A DNA stretch of 21,689 bases from a virus: positions 1-21,689 of IMG/VR virus record IMGVR_UViG_3300023178_000307. One strand, given 5' to 3'. The notes under the pieces were generated by a model. It was not told the origin of the DNA and searched no databases. It worked only from the letters and a program-made list of their open reading frames with translations. Shown here one piece after another: positions 7,371 through 15,127 of the stretch. A program made the position numbers and the translations under genes. How positions within the stretch are numbered: the first letter of the stretch is position 1; the number at the start of each line of letters is the position of its first letter.

Positions 7371-7380
7371 GTATATATCG
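7371..7380 (-). promoter_or_regulatory. Distal TATATA box before the sheath gene
   Basis: The minus strand reads CGATATATAC, preceded by C at 7381, about 80 bases before the sheath ATG and just after the terminase stop codon. It shares the (C)CGATATATA pattern of the other boxes. It may be a second start point for sheath transcription or a chance AT-rich match. Confidence 0.3.
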
Positions 7381-7395
7381 GAAAAAGCAAATTAT

Positions 7396-9192
7396 TTAGA
7401 GCAACTGACTGAAAGAGCTATAGAACCCTCCCTCTTTGGTTGATGCTCCATCCTCACTATTTTCTTCCATCTTTAGATCTATAAGATCCCGGTAGGTAGA
7501 TTCACCAAGCTCATCATACAATTCACCAACAAGATCATAAAAATCGGAGGATTCAAACATCCCAGAAAGATTTACAATCGTCATTGCTACATCATCGTGT
7601 CCAGATTGACTTGAATAAGTTCCCCTAGTGTTAAGACCGAAAGAGAATAACTCAGGTACAGTCCAAGTAGATTCGTTTATTATTACCCTATTCATCCTCA
7701 TCTGAGATCTAAGAATCTCACAGTATTTCATCTTGTTTTTCTCGTTGTACTTTATACCAGGCTTTCTCGTCCTAGCAGATTCTGTGTGCTTTGTGTGTAC
7801 AAAGATTTCGAGAGGAAAGTCGTCATTTAAAATGAGCTTGTCTATAAGCAATTCACCTTTAAAGTTAATCTCTAAAAGTACCCTTACATTTTCTGGATTG
7901 AAGAACTTAACAACCAAGGCTTCGAGGATTTTTTTAAAATCCTCAACCTCAATTTCATTATCCCTATAAATGCCAACCTGTAGAAGCCCGAAAAAGTCAG
8001 ACTCATCTTGGAAATCATCCATGGCCTCTATTACTTTTTTTGGCAGAGGTACCACCTTAAAAATATTAAGAACTGTAAAATCCCCCTTTCCGCCACCAGC
8101 TAAGTCAATCGAAATAACAAATCTATTATTGAAAAGAGTATCAGTATTCAAACTGAATTTTGGATGCCATCTAAAATTGTCATACGGAAGTCCAACATCC
8201 TCTAGAACATCAATGTCCCTCCATTCATATTCAACCTCGTTTGCTTTAATTTTTTTAAGCTCGTTAGATCCTAGAAGCAATGTAGAGGAACTTAAAAACT
8301 GGTTGCCGTATTCCTGATTAAACAATTCTTGAGAACCTAGGTTAGCGATTTCTTGTTTTTTCCATTCTTCGTCCCTTCCGGGAACTTGCCACCAATCAAC
8401 CCTTATAGGATTAAAGCTATTTTCACCATCAACAGCACCTTTATAAATTTCATAGAATTTATTCATTCCATTTGGGGTTGATGTAATAATAATTCTAGAA
8501 ACCTTAGAAGAAGATACTGTAGGATATGTTGATCTAAAAAACGATTCTATAAAATTTGGGTGGATATGAGCAAATTCGTCCATATAAAGAAAGTGAATTG
8601 TAAAACCAATTGCGGATGTTTTTGTAGTAGTTTTTGCAATTGCTCTACACCCGTTATCAAACTTCATAGACATCACATTGTTTACTACCATACCAGGTTT
8701 TAAGAACCACGGCAGACCTCTTACTATTGCTTTGATCTTATCCATCAGTTCTTCTGCAGTAGAACCAACGTTTGCTAAGATCATTGCATTTTTATCGTGA
8801 TTGAAAAGAAGATACCAAACAAGGACAATAGCTGAAGTAATTGATTTTCCAACCTGTCTAGGTGCTAAAAATATATTAAATCTATTAGCTTGATACTCAC
8901 GGAGAACTGATTCTTGGTAGTCACGAAGTTTTACATAAAAAAGACCGTCATCAGTCATGACCCTACAGTACTTAGAAAAATAAACAACATCTTTTGCGCA
9001 TCTTTCCATCTCTAAAATCTCGTCTTGTGTATACTCATACAAAAGATTTGACATCTTAAGCTCTGGGTCACCATCATGAAAGGGGTTATCAACAGACTTG
9101 TAATCAAGCCCCTCCTCTTCAACCCTAAATAGAAGTTCCTCTATTCTTTTGGTACTCCAGTAATTGGAATCTTTCTCTTCTTTTTCGGCCAT
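7396..9192 (-). CDS. Large terminase subunit, gp17-like (598 aa)
   Basis: DNA packaging motor: an N-terminal ATPase drives DNA into the prohead and a C-terminal nuclease cuts the concatemer. ATPase motifs: Walker A APRQVGKS (110-117), Walker B FLYMDE (201-206), and the coupling motif TSTPNG (237-242). Nuclease acidic residues in RNase-H-like positions: D363 in SIDLAGGGKGDFT, E441 in LLEINFKGE, and D533/D534 in GHDDVAM, which matches the terminal HDD of T4 gp17. All key residues are present, and the length is close to T4 gp17 (about 610). It starts two bases after the gp16-like stop codon with no ribosome-binding site, so translation is probably coupled. In T4-like phages this pairing implies headful packaging. 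Confidence 0.96.
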   Translation of the reverse strand: MAEKEEKDSNYWSTKRIEELLFRVEEEGLDYKSVDNPFHDGDPELKMSNLLYEYTQDEILEMERCAKDVVYFSKYCRVMTDDGLFYVKLRDYQESVLREYQANRFNIFLAPRQVGKSITSAIVLVWYLLFNHDKNAMILANVGSTAEELMDKIKAIVRGLPWFLKPGMVVNNVMSMKFDNGCRAIAKTTTKTSAIGFTIHFLYMDEFAHIHPNFIESFFRSTYPTVSSSKVSRIIITSTPNGMNKFYEIYKGAVDGENSFNPIRVDWWQVPGRDEEWKKQEIANLGSQELFNQEYGNQFLSSSTLLLGSNELKKIKANEVEYEWRDIDVLEDVGLPYDNFRWHPKFSLNTDTLFNNRFVISIDLAGGGKGDFTVLNIFKVVPLPKKVIEAMDDFQDESDFFGLLQVGIYRDNEIEVEDFKKILEALVVKFFNPENVRVLLEINFKGELLIDKLILNDDFPLEIFVHTKHTESARTRKPGIKYNEKNKMKYCEILRSQMRMNRVIINESTWTVPELFSFGLNTRGTYSSQSGHDDVAMTIVNLSGMFESSDFYDLVGELYDELGESTYRDLIDLKMEENSEDGASTKEGGFYSSFSQLL

Positions 9193-9194
9193 TG

Positions 9195-9968
9195 TTAATC
9201 AAATAAATCATCTTCTACCTCCAAGCCAGTATCTTCTTCATCCAAAGAGATGTTTCTGCTTGCATCGATTTCTGCTTTCTTTTTAGCATTTACTACTGCG
9301 TTATCGTCAACATCCTCAACCCTTACATCCTCAATTTCAGCCCCTATAATATCCCTTAAACCCTCCATTAATCCCTTAGTTCCTCTAACCTTAATTCCCC
9401 CAGATTCGTTAGTGGATGGGTTATAGACATTCTTTCCGTCTTCTCCAGGTTCAAGTTGAAATGATCCTGAATTGCTTTTTTCCTCCAATTGGGTAGCTAT
9501 TGATTTGTAACCATCCTCCATCTTTTGCACATATGTTTGGTAGTCTTTAGGCATTTGCATAATTTGAGATTGCAATTGTGCAAGAACCTCAAACATTCTT
9601 GGATTGGCGTTTCCAAGATCTATTTCTTCAAGTAGCTTGGTTATAGCGTGCTGTGCAGTTTTAAGTTGAAGCATCATAGAGGCGATGTTCATCGAATCAA
9701 TCTTCTTCTTGTATTCGATGTAATCGGTTTGGTCTATGAGGTTCTCATCAAGATAAAACTTAACTATGGAATCAAGAACTCCCTTAGCATCAGTACCCGT
9801 AGTTTGAGTAGCCTCACTAAAGTTCATAAGTTCCGTGGTTTTTAGCCTAGGAAGCTCATCTGCTGTTACTGCATCAAAATCAAGATTTTCATCTTGCAGT
9901 ATAGAATCAAGACTTTCTTTTATCTTTTCTTCGACTACCCTTTCTGGTTTCGGTTTTCTTCTTGGCAT
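9195..9968 (-). CDS. Small terminase subunit, gp16-like (257 aa)
   Basis: Recognises phage DNA and regulates the large terminase. Identification rests on its place directly before gp17 and on a helical core (about residues 75-170), in which NPRMFEVLAQLQSQI followed by YQTYVQKMEDGYKSIATQL matches the coiled-coil part of T4 gp16. It is longer than T4 gp16 (about 164 aa): a basic PRRKPKPERVVEEKIKESL start may bind DNA, and the C-terminus is highly acidic and ends DLEVEDDLFD-like, possibly to contact the large subunit. There is no enzyme motif. It lies 14 bases after the gp14-like gene in a neck-terminase operon. Confidence 0.8.
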   Translation of the reverse strand: MPRRKPKPERVVEEKIKESLDSILQDENLDFDAVTADELPRLKTTELMNFSEATQTTGTDAKGVLDSIVKFYLDENLIDQTDYIEYKKKIDSMNIASMMLQLKTAQHAITKLLEEIDLGNANPRMFEVLAQLQSQIMQMPKDYQTYVQKMEDGYKSIATQLEEKSNSGSFQLEPGEDGKNVYNPSTNESGGIKVRGTKGLMEGLRDIIGAEIEDVRVEDVDDNAVVNAKKKAEIDASRNISLDEEDTGLEVEDDLFD

Positions 9969-9982
9969 ATCAATTCTGTTAA

Positions 9983-12538
9983 TTACCTATTTCTTGCGAA
10001 TTTAGGTAGGATCAATTGTGGTTTAGCGTTATCTATAATATATGCTAGTTGTTCATCCCTTACAGTGTTCTGGTTAAGGACAATTGATTGTTTATCAATA
10101 TCTATCATGTTCTTAAACAGTCTTACATTCGATAAAAGGAGCGGGGATGTGTAAATCTTGTAAGCGTTATTATCCGTCCCATAGAATGGGTTGTTTACGT
10201 TTGTCTCAATATCAGAGGGAGCATCAAAAATGTAAGATTTGGTTAACGTCCTATAATCTTCGTGCACTTTAACTAAATCTGATGATTGTTGTGCACCTGG
10301 ATTTGTTGGATCATACGACATTTTCCAGATGTTAATTCCCATCTGCTTATACTTGTTACTTATATTAACAACCAATCCATACCACTCTCCCTGCTCTGGA
10401 GTAAATTGCAATCTGGAATCATACGTAAGATCGTTTAAGATAATCTCAATGCTTCCTTGTTGTACATAATTATTATTTGCAGCATCGTTGGTACCAGAAT
10501 GCACTAAGTCTATCCTCATGCCTTTTAACAAACCAGAGCCATCGATATAGGTTCCATCAATTAGATTCCTTGCTTGTGCCTTTTGCATTTTCCAATTTGC
10601 AGTATTCTTAGCATAAGGAAGATTTGGATTTGCAACAGAAAATTTAAACTCATCAGGAGTAGTTAGAACCTTGAATCCTCCCGAATGGTTAGCATCAGTA
10701 CTAATTGCAACATACCCTTCCGGGTTATCCGAAAATTGCCTAAATGGGGTTAAATTGTGTTTATATGGGTGAGAGCTGTATAAAATTTGGTTAGCATCCT
10801 CTGAGACTTTTGTGATTGGTGCTGGAGAGTATGGTTTTTTAGCCAAGCTATCCTCATTAATATAGTTCTTCAAACTAAACCAACAGGTGTAGGATACCTC
10901 ACCATCGCTCTCCAATAGAGGTCTGTTTTTATACCTAAGTGCTTCTCGATACTTGTTAGGCTGATATACGAATTCTGAATCAGAAACAAAAGCATCCGAC
11001 ATATCGTAGTAGTTGTTAAACACTATTGTCCAGTTGTTATTGAGATCATACCCAACTATAGGAAGATTCTTATAGATATAAGACCTGGTTGGGTCCTCTT
11101 GTCTTCTTTGCGTACTATCGGAGTATTGCTCTGGCTTAGCTATTTTTTGCTCTTCAGCTTCAACCTCTGCACCAAATAGCTTTTCTGTAGTAAGTGCAAT
11201 TCCATCTAATTCCTCTTTGTAAGCAGGGTCTTTGAAATACGTATTAGACTTAGGACTATATTTTTTAAGCTCTATTTTGTAGTAAACCGGAGAATACATG
11301 AAATCCCTGAACAAGTAGGTAGAATTTATTTCATAGATCCTATTGGTTAAAGGGAAGTAAATAATATCTCTCTTCCTTGGTTGTGAGCCTCTTCCAAAAA
11401 TGTTTTCGAAATAGGTCTTATCTATATGAATCTCGAACGGTTCGTCAAACTGGATTCCGAAGGGATCATAATTTGTTCGGTTATCTGGAAATTGATTTGA
11501 AGGAACCATTACCTTCACACATTGTTCATCTACAACATCAAATAAAGTATACTCCTTCAACACTACGTCTTTACCTCTAGCTTGTGGTTGCACTGAATAA
11601 TAATTTGTCTCAAACCCAAATACCTTGTTTACAACCAAGCTTAAATCCTTATACAGGTTAACAGCCTTGTTTATTGCATAGGGATTAAAAGTGTAGTTGC
11701 AATCATCAAAAACAACTGGTCTGTTTGACTTCTCATTAGAGCAATTTGGTACAGGTCTATTAATAACCAAGTTATCTATTGAACCAGAAGGTCCACTAGG
11801 TCCAGTAGCATAGGTAAGATCAAGATCGAAATCAAGGATTACTATTGAAGGATCTATAGGTTCATCTGTCTCATAAGCCAGTGTTCCGTCCGTATTTACT
11901 ACAACGGAAGTAAATCTAAATTCCGGGTAAAATGATTTTGAAGGATCAAGCGGAATTGAGAAGATTGTCGAATCGTTGTTGGAGGTATAACCCTGAGAAA
12001 ATCCAGTTAATGCAGTTCCAACATTAGCCCAAAGGGACCAACTTTTCCCGTCAACAGAATATCTAAAATCAATTGCAATGTCATTTGGAATAGCTGCTGT
12101 TGGATCACCAAGATTTACAGGATCACCCAAAACAGCACCTGCTGTTTCTATTATCCACCCATTGAAGGCTTGTACATAGTTAAATGGGCTATCCCAAGTG
12201 AGAACCCTATAATTACCTATGTATGTGAAATTTAATGAGCTTTCGAATTGCTGTATTCTTTCAGCATACCAGGTAGCATCAGAACATGGTAAGTAATAGT
12301 AAACCCCATCGTCAGCAAGAGCTGTGTGATAACCATTACAACCAAGTTGCTCAGCACGTGCCATAGCAGCTCCAGTGGTTCCAAAATAGTTATCTGTACT
12401 CTGGTGAAAAACCTTGGTAGTATTCTCCAAATTGTCTTGGTATCTAAATCTAGGATCCGAAAGATCCCTCTGATCGCCGTTGCCGTTATAAACGGGGATA
12501 CCTTTTTTTGGAAATCTATTTTCTGGGTAAAAAGCCAT
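9983..12538 (-). CDS. Neck protein, gp14-like, with N-terminal extension and LamG-like C-terminus (851 aa)
   Basis: Head-tail neck component. The middle (about residues 280-435) follows the gp14 pattern: VNKVFGFETNYY, a region around FDEPFEIHIDKTYFENIFGR, then KRDIIYFPLTNRIYEIN and YYKIELKKYSP. T4 gp14 is about 256 aa, so roughly 600 residues are extra. The N-terminal part (40-95) has the pattern EQLGCNGYH to YYLPCSDATWYAERI, frequent in phage appendage proteins. A short collagen-like GPSGPSGS (246-253) links it to the gp14 part. The C-terminal part (about 540-840) looks like a concanavalin/LamG fold (TCWFSLKNYI, GEWYGLVVNISNKY, LLSNVRLFKN), often a sugar-binding domain. Its position before gp16 and gp17 matches T4. 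The ATG follows a promoter-like box and a hairpin. It may form a neck collar or whiskers. Confidence 0.72.
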   Translation of the reverse strand: MAFYPENRFPKKGIPVYNGNGDQRDLSDPRFRYQDNLENTTKVFHQSTDNYFGTTGAAMARAEQLGCNGYHTALADDGVYYYLPCSDATWYAERIQQFESSLNFTYIGNYRVLTWDSPFNYVQAFNGWIIETAGAVLGDPVNLGDPTAAIPNDIAIDFRYSVDGKSWSLWANVGTALTGFSQGYTSNNDSTIFSIPLDPSKSFYPEFRFTSVVVNTDGTLAYETDEPIDPSIVILDFDLDLTYATGPSGPSGSIDNLVINRPVPNCSNEKSNRPVVFDDCNYTFNPYAINKAVNLYKDLSLVVNKVFGFETNYYSVQPQARGKDVVLKEYTLFDVVDEQCVKVMVPSNQFPDNRTNYDPFGIQFDEPFEIHIDKTYFENIFGRGSQPRKRDIIYFPLTNRIYEINSTYLFRDFMYSPVYYKIELKKYSPKSNTYFKDPAYKEELDGIALTTEKLFGAEVEAEEQKIAKPEQYSDSTQRRQEDPTRSYIYKNLPIVGYDLNNNWTIVFNNYYDMSDAFVSDSEFVYQPNKYREALRYKNRPLLESDGEVSYTCWFSLKNYINEDSLAKKPYSPAPITKVSEDANQILYSSHPYKHNLTPFRQFSDNPEGYVAISTDANHSGGFKVLTTPDEFKFSVANPNLPYAKNTANWKMQKAQARNLIDGTYIDGSGLLKGMRIDLVHSGTNDAANNNYVQQGSIEIILNDLTYDSRLQFTPEQGEWYGLVVNISNKYKQMGINIWKMSYDPTNPGAQQSSDLVKVHEDYRTLTKSYIFDAPSDIETNVNNPFYGTDNNAYKIYTSPLLLSNVRLFKNMIDIDKQSIVLNQNTVRDEQLAYIIDNAKPQLILPKFARNR

Positions 12539-12557
12539 TATCTACAAGATATTATTA

Positions 12558-12577
12558 ACAGACAAAGCTCGGTCTGT
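12558..12577 (-). other. Hairpin in the leader of the gp14-like gene
   Basis: Inverted repeat ACAGAC / GTCTGT with an eight-base loop, located between the promoter-like box and the ATG of the neck gene and 30 bases after the end of the glycosyltransferase operon. It could be a stabilising 5' mRNA hairpin or a weak terminator of the upstream operon. It is followed on the minus strand by TAATAATATCTTG, not a U-tract. Confidence 0.35.
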
Positions 12578-12579
12578 AT

Positions 12580-12592
12580 GTTTATATATCCG
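12580..12592 (-). promoter_or_regulatory. Late-promoter-like CGGATATATAAAC before the neck gene
   Basis: The minus strand reads CTACGGATATATAAACATAC. The CGGATATATA box matches the tube box CGGATAAATA at nine of ten positions. It lies 42 bases before the neck ATG and probably starts the neck-terminase transcript separately from the glycosyltransferase operon. Confidence 0.45.
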
Positions 12593-12607
12593 TAGAAATA
12601 AAAGAGG

Positions 12608-13789
12608 TTAAGATAGGTGATTTTGTATCAGATCGTCGATATAGGTTTGAACAACCTCTGGGGTAATTGTTTTTGTACATTCAAACATCCTTTCGGTATC
12701 CTTTAACCTCGGACACCAATTCCAATCCCCCTTATCAAATTTTATTGAGGTATCACTAAAGCAACCATGGCAGACATCGCGGTTTATGATTCTATAGTTT
12801 TTAGTAGAAAATTCACACGCGGGATCCGAAAAACCAGATATCATTACAACTGGCTTGTGTAGTGACCAAGCAAGCCAGCTTAGACCAGACCCTATTCCAA
12901 TAAAGAAATCGGAGTGATAAATGTCAATGGCTCTTTGTAAAATATCAATATCTCCAGTTTTGTCAATCACTCCATTTAAATTTGTTCCCTGCTTTTGTAC
13001 AACAACAACCTTATAACCTATTGAATTTAAATAATCGGTAATCTTCTGCCAGCCGTCCTCATAGTGCCAATGTTTAGCATTAGCGGTAGAATCCATAGCC
13101 AAACACACATACTTTCCGTCAATAGTTGAGTTTGTGTTTTGTATTGTTAGTGGTACACTTTCGTTTAATAGGTCACCTTCAACATCTATTCCTAAAATAT
13201 CCCCAGCAACCTGCTGTAACGAAATAGCTCTAGGATCCCTCCTATGTCTATCGCGGTCATTCTCGTCATACCACCCCACACCAAATGTAATTTTTGTATT
13301 GATCTCTCTTGACCCGGGTGATCTAAACCTTATGGAAGGATAATAGTTAGCAAGAAGCTCATTCCAAAATGTAGTAACATAGAGGTCACAGTCATATTTT
13401 CTTCTGAATTTTTCTATGACGGGCATCCAAGCTAGAGTGTCACCAAGTGAGTTGCTATCAACACTAATACAAACTTTTTCCTCACTAATTACGTCTTCCA
13501 GATCTCTCTGGTAGATTAATTCATCATTATCGTAAGCCTCTAATCTCCAAGGAGTAAACCATTTTCTATAAAGCCTTGTAAAAAGTCCAGCAGAAATTTC
13601 ACCTGTATACCCATATGTACCAGTACTTAAATCCATGAACTTTATTGTACAAGGTTTAGCATTATTTGGTCCTATGCAATCAACATTAGCACCATTATCA
13701 AAAGTAAGTTCAAAAGTGTAGGGGTGTCTAAACCTTACAAAGTCCGCTTTTTTTAAGCTCTCATAAACTTTTAAGCCTCTATTTTTCAT
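12608..13789 (-). CDS. TibC/Aah-type protein O-heptosyltransferase (GT9-like, 393 aa)
   Basis: Very like the bacterial autotransporter heptosyltransferases (TibC, Aah), which use ADP-heptose to modify serines of AIDA-I and TibA. Visible features: an N-terminal beta region (1-100); a GT9-like first Rossmann part with VDSNSLGDTLAWMP (110-123), where D111 or D117 would be catalytic; YVCLAMDSTANAKHW (227-241) in the second half; the donor-site stretch DFFIGIGSGLSWLAWSLHKP (294-313); then SGFSDPACEF. Four cysteines follow, C340-x2-C343-x15-C359-x11-C371 in contexts VCHGCF, NWCPR and FECTK, corresponding to the iron-binding finger of TibC. Length is close to TibC (about 400). It overlaps the GT4-like gene by 4 bases (ATGA), so translation is coupled. 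No heptose-synthesis genes are visible, so the donor would come from the host. Phage substrate is unproven; the Ser-rich fibre upstream is the obvious candidate. Confidence 0.87.
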   Translation of the reverse strand: MKNRGLKVYESLKKADFVRFRHPYTFELTFDNGANVDCIGPNNAKPCTIKFMDLSTGTYGYTGEISAGLFTRLYRKWFTPWRLEAYDNDELIYQRDLEDVISEEKVCISVDSNSLGDTLAWMPVIEKFRRKYDCDLYVTTFWNELLANYYPSIRFRSPGSREINTKITFGVGWYDENDRDRHRRDPRAISLQQVAGDILGIDVEGDLLNESVPLTIQNTNSTIDGKYVCLAMDSTANAKHWHYEDGWQKITDYLNSIGYKVVVVQKQGTNLNGVIDKTGDIDILQRAIDIYHSDFFIGIGSGLSWLAWSLHKPVVMISGFSDPACEFSTKNYRIINRDVCHGCFSDTSIKFDKGDWNWCPRLKDTERMFECTKTITPEVVQTYIDDLIQNHLS

Positions 13790-14838
13790 CTTAAATCTAA
13801 TATGTCCTTAATTTTTTCCGTATCTGCAGGTATATCTAAAAAAGCACCGCTAGGGCTAAGATAGCTTACCAATGGATTCTGATCATAAGAATCCATGTAT
13901 GGATCAAGTCTTCTCATTAAAATCGGTAGTTTCCATGAAAGAGTCTCCTTTATAACAATGGGATTTAACTCCCAATTAGAGGTAAAAACAAAAAGGTCAG
14001 CCGCACTATAGAAAAGATCCGCATCATCTCTTTCACCCCATAATTTGCAATTATCAGGTAGTGTTTCTAAAAGTGGTTCCCAATAGCTTTGAAAATTTGG
14101 TGCAGTATTTCCTATAAAGTGAAATTGTATTGGGTAGTCAATGAGATTTCTAGCGTGCTCTATAAGCTCACCTTGGTTTTTACCTGGTGTGAATAAACCG
14201 ATATTTATTACATGCTTTTTGTTTGGATCTAGACCAAGACTCTCTAAGGCAGATTTTCTATCAGGTCTTTTAAAATCCTCAATTGGGTATTCTAAAATGT
14301 CTGTCGGAACACCAAGATCTTTAAATTTGTTACACATCCATTGATTTACCATAACCAGTTTATCCGGACAATATATCTTATCTGATGGGGAAATATTTGA
14401 GCTGTGGCAAGTTTCAACTATGCAATATGGTCTATCCAGTGCATATATTTTGTCAATAATCGACGGGTCTACAAAAAATTCAACAAAATCATCAAAATGG
14501 ATAACGTCAGGGTAAATTCTATCAATTAAATCAAGTATCTCTGTCTTATCTTCCCCCAAACAATGGAATCTAGAACCAATCCTTTCCTTTATCCTATTTC
14601 TCTGTACAACATATTCCTCCGATGTATTGTTATATTGTATGCAATAAACTTCAGCTTCTTCGTTAAAAGACTCTATTTTTTTGTACAGGTATTGAGGCAT
14701 TCCTCCAGTTGAAAGATGTGGAGCAACGAAAAGAATTCTCTTTTTTCCACCGGTTTTTTCATCCAATGTTTTTTGTATAGAATTGATTGTTCTTACCAAT
14801 TCATATTTGGTTTTTCTTAAAGCCTCAATCTCTTTCAT
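13786..14838 (-). CDS. GT-B glycosyltransferase, GT4-like (350 aa)
   Basis: Retaining glycosyltransferase of the GT4 type, adding a sugar from a nucleotide donor. The N-terminal Rossmann part starts at RILFVAPHLSTGGMPQYLY (34-52), with the glycine-rich loop expected in GT4 enzymes. The C-terminal part has INIGLFTPGKNQGELI (211-226), DADLFYSAADLFVFTSNWE (272-290) and the EX7E donor motif E290-x7-E298 in NWELNPIVIKETLSWKLP. The first 30 residues form a charged helix. At 350 aa it is compact but complete. It begins 3 bases after the 91-aa gene and overlaps the heptosyltransferase gene by 4 bases, so it likely acts in the same modification pathway, perhaps extending or starting a glycan. Donor and acceptor cannot be read from sequence. 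Confidence 0.87.
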   Translation of the reverse strand: MKEIEALRKTKYELVRTINSIQKTLDEKTGGKKRILFVAPHLSTGGMPQYLYKKIESFNEEAEVYCIQYNNTSEEYVVQRNRIKERIGSRFHCLGEDKTEILDLIDRIYPDVIHFDDFVEFFVDPSIIDKIYALDRPYCIVETCHSSNISPSDKIYCPDKLVMVNQWMCNKFKDLGVPTDILEYPIEDFKRPDRKSALESLGLDPNKKHVINIGLFTPGKNQGELIEHARNLIDYPIQFHFIGNTAPNFQSYWEPLLETLPDNCKLWGERDDADLFYSAADLFVFTSNWELNPIVIKETLSWKLPILMRRLDPYMDSYDQNPLVSYLSPSGAFLDIPADTEKIKDILDLR

Positions 14839-14841
14839 TTA

Positions 14842-15117
14842 TTATTCTTTAGTGTAAATACCAGTTTCAAAATTTAACTGGCCTTCCCCATATTTCTGAA
14901 TGATCTCATCTATTACATCCTTCTCCTGTGTGTCCAGTTCTTCTGACTTTTGAAGCAATGATATCAGAGTTGCCTCTATTGGCTCGAGTTCTTTTACCAG
15001 AAAATGCTTTCTAATATTCAGTCTACCTATCGATTCAACATTTTCTAAAATCTCGGTTCTTAAGGAGTTAATTTTTTCCAACTCCTCAGATGTTATTTTT
15101 GTTTGATTGTTTTCCAT
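14842..15117 (-). CDS. Small helical protein of unknown function (91 aa)
   Basis: I do not recognise a function. Residues 7-70 are highly charged and form a probable coiled coil (EELEKINSLRTEILENVESI to LLQKSEELDTQEKDVIDEI). The end, KYGEGQLNFETGIYTKE, is a compact tail of a kind often seen on small phage proteins. There is no signal peptide or membrane segment. The gene lies between two glycosyltransferases (10 bases after one, 3 before the next), so it could be a partner that holds these enzymes together, but this is inference from position only. Confidence 0.7.
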   Translation of the reverse strand: MENNQTKITSEELEKINSLRTEILENVESIGRLNIRKHFLVKELEPIEATLISLLQKSEELDTQEKDVIDEIIQKYGEGQLNFETGIYTKE

Positions 15118-15127
15118 ATGTTTTTAT

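Noticed and set aside
7970-8317. Plus-strand 115-aa ORF inside the large terminase
   Set aside because: Antisense to the terminase nuclease domain, which has all its catalytic residues; composition is that of a shadow frame.
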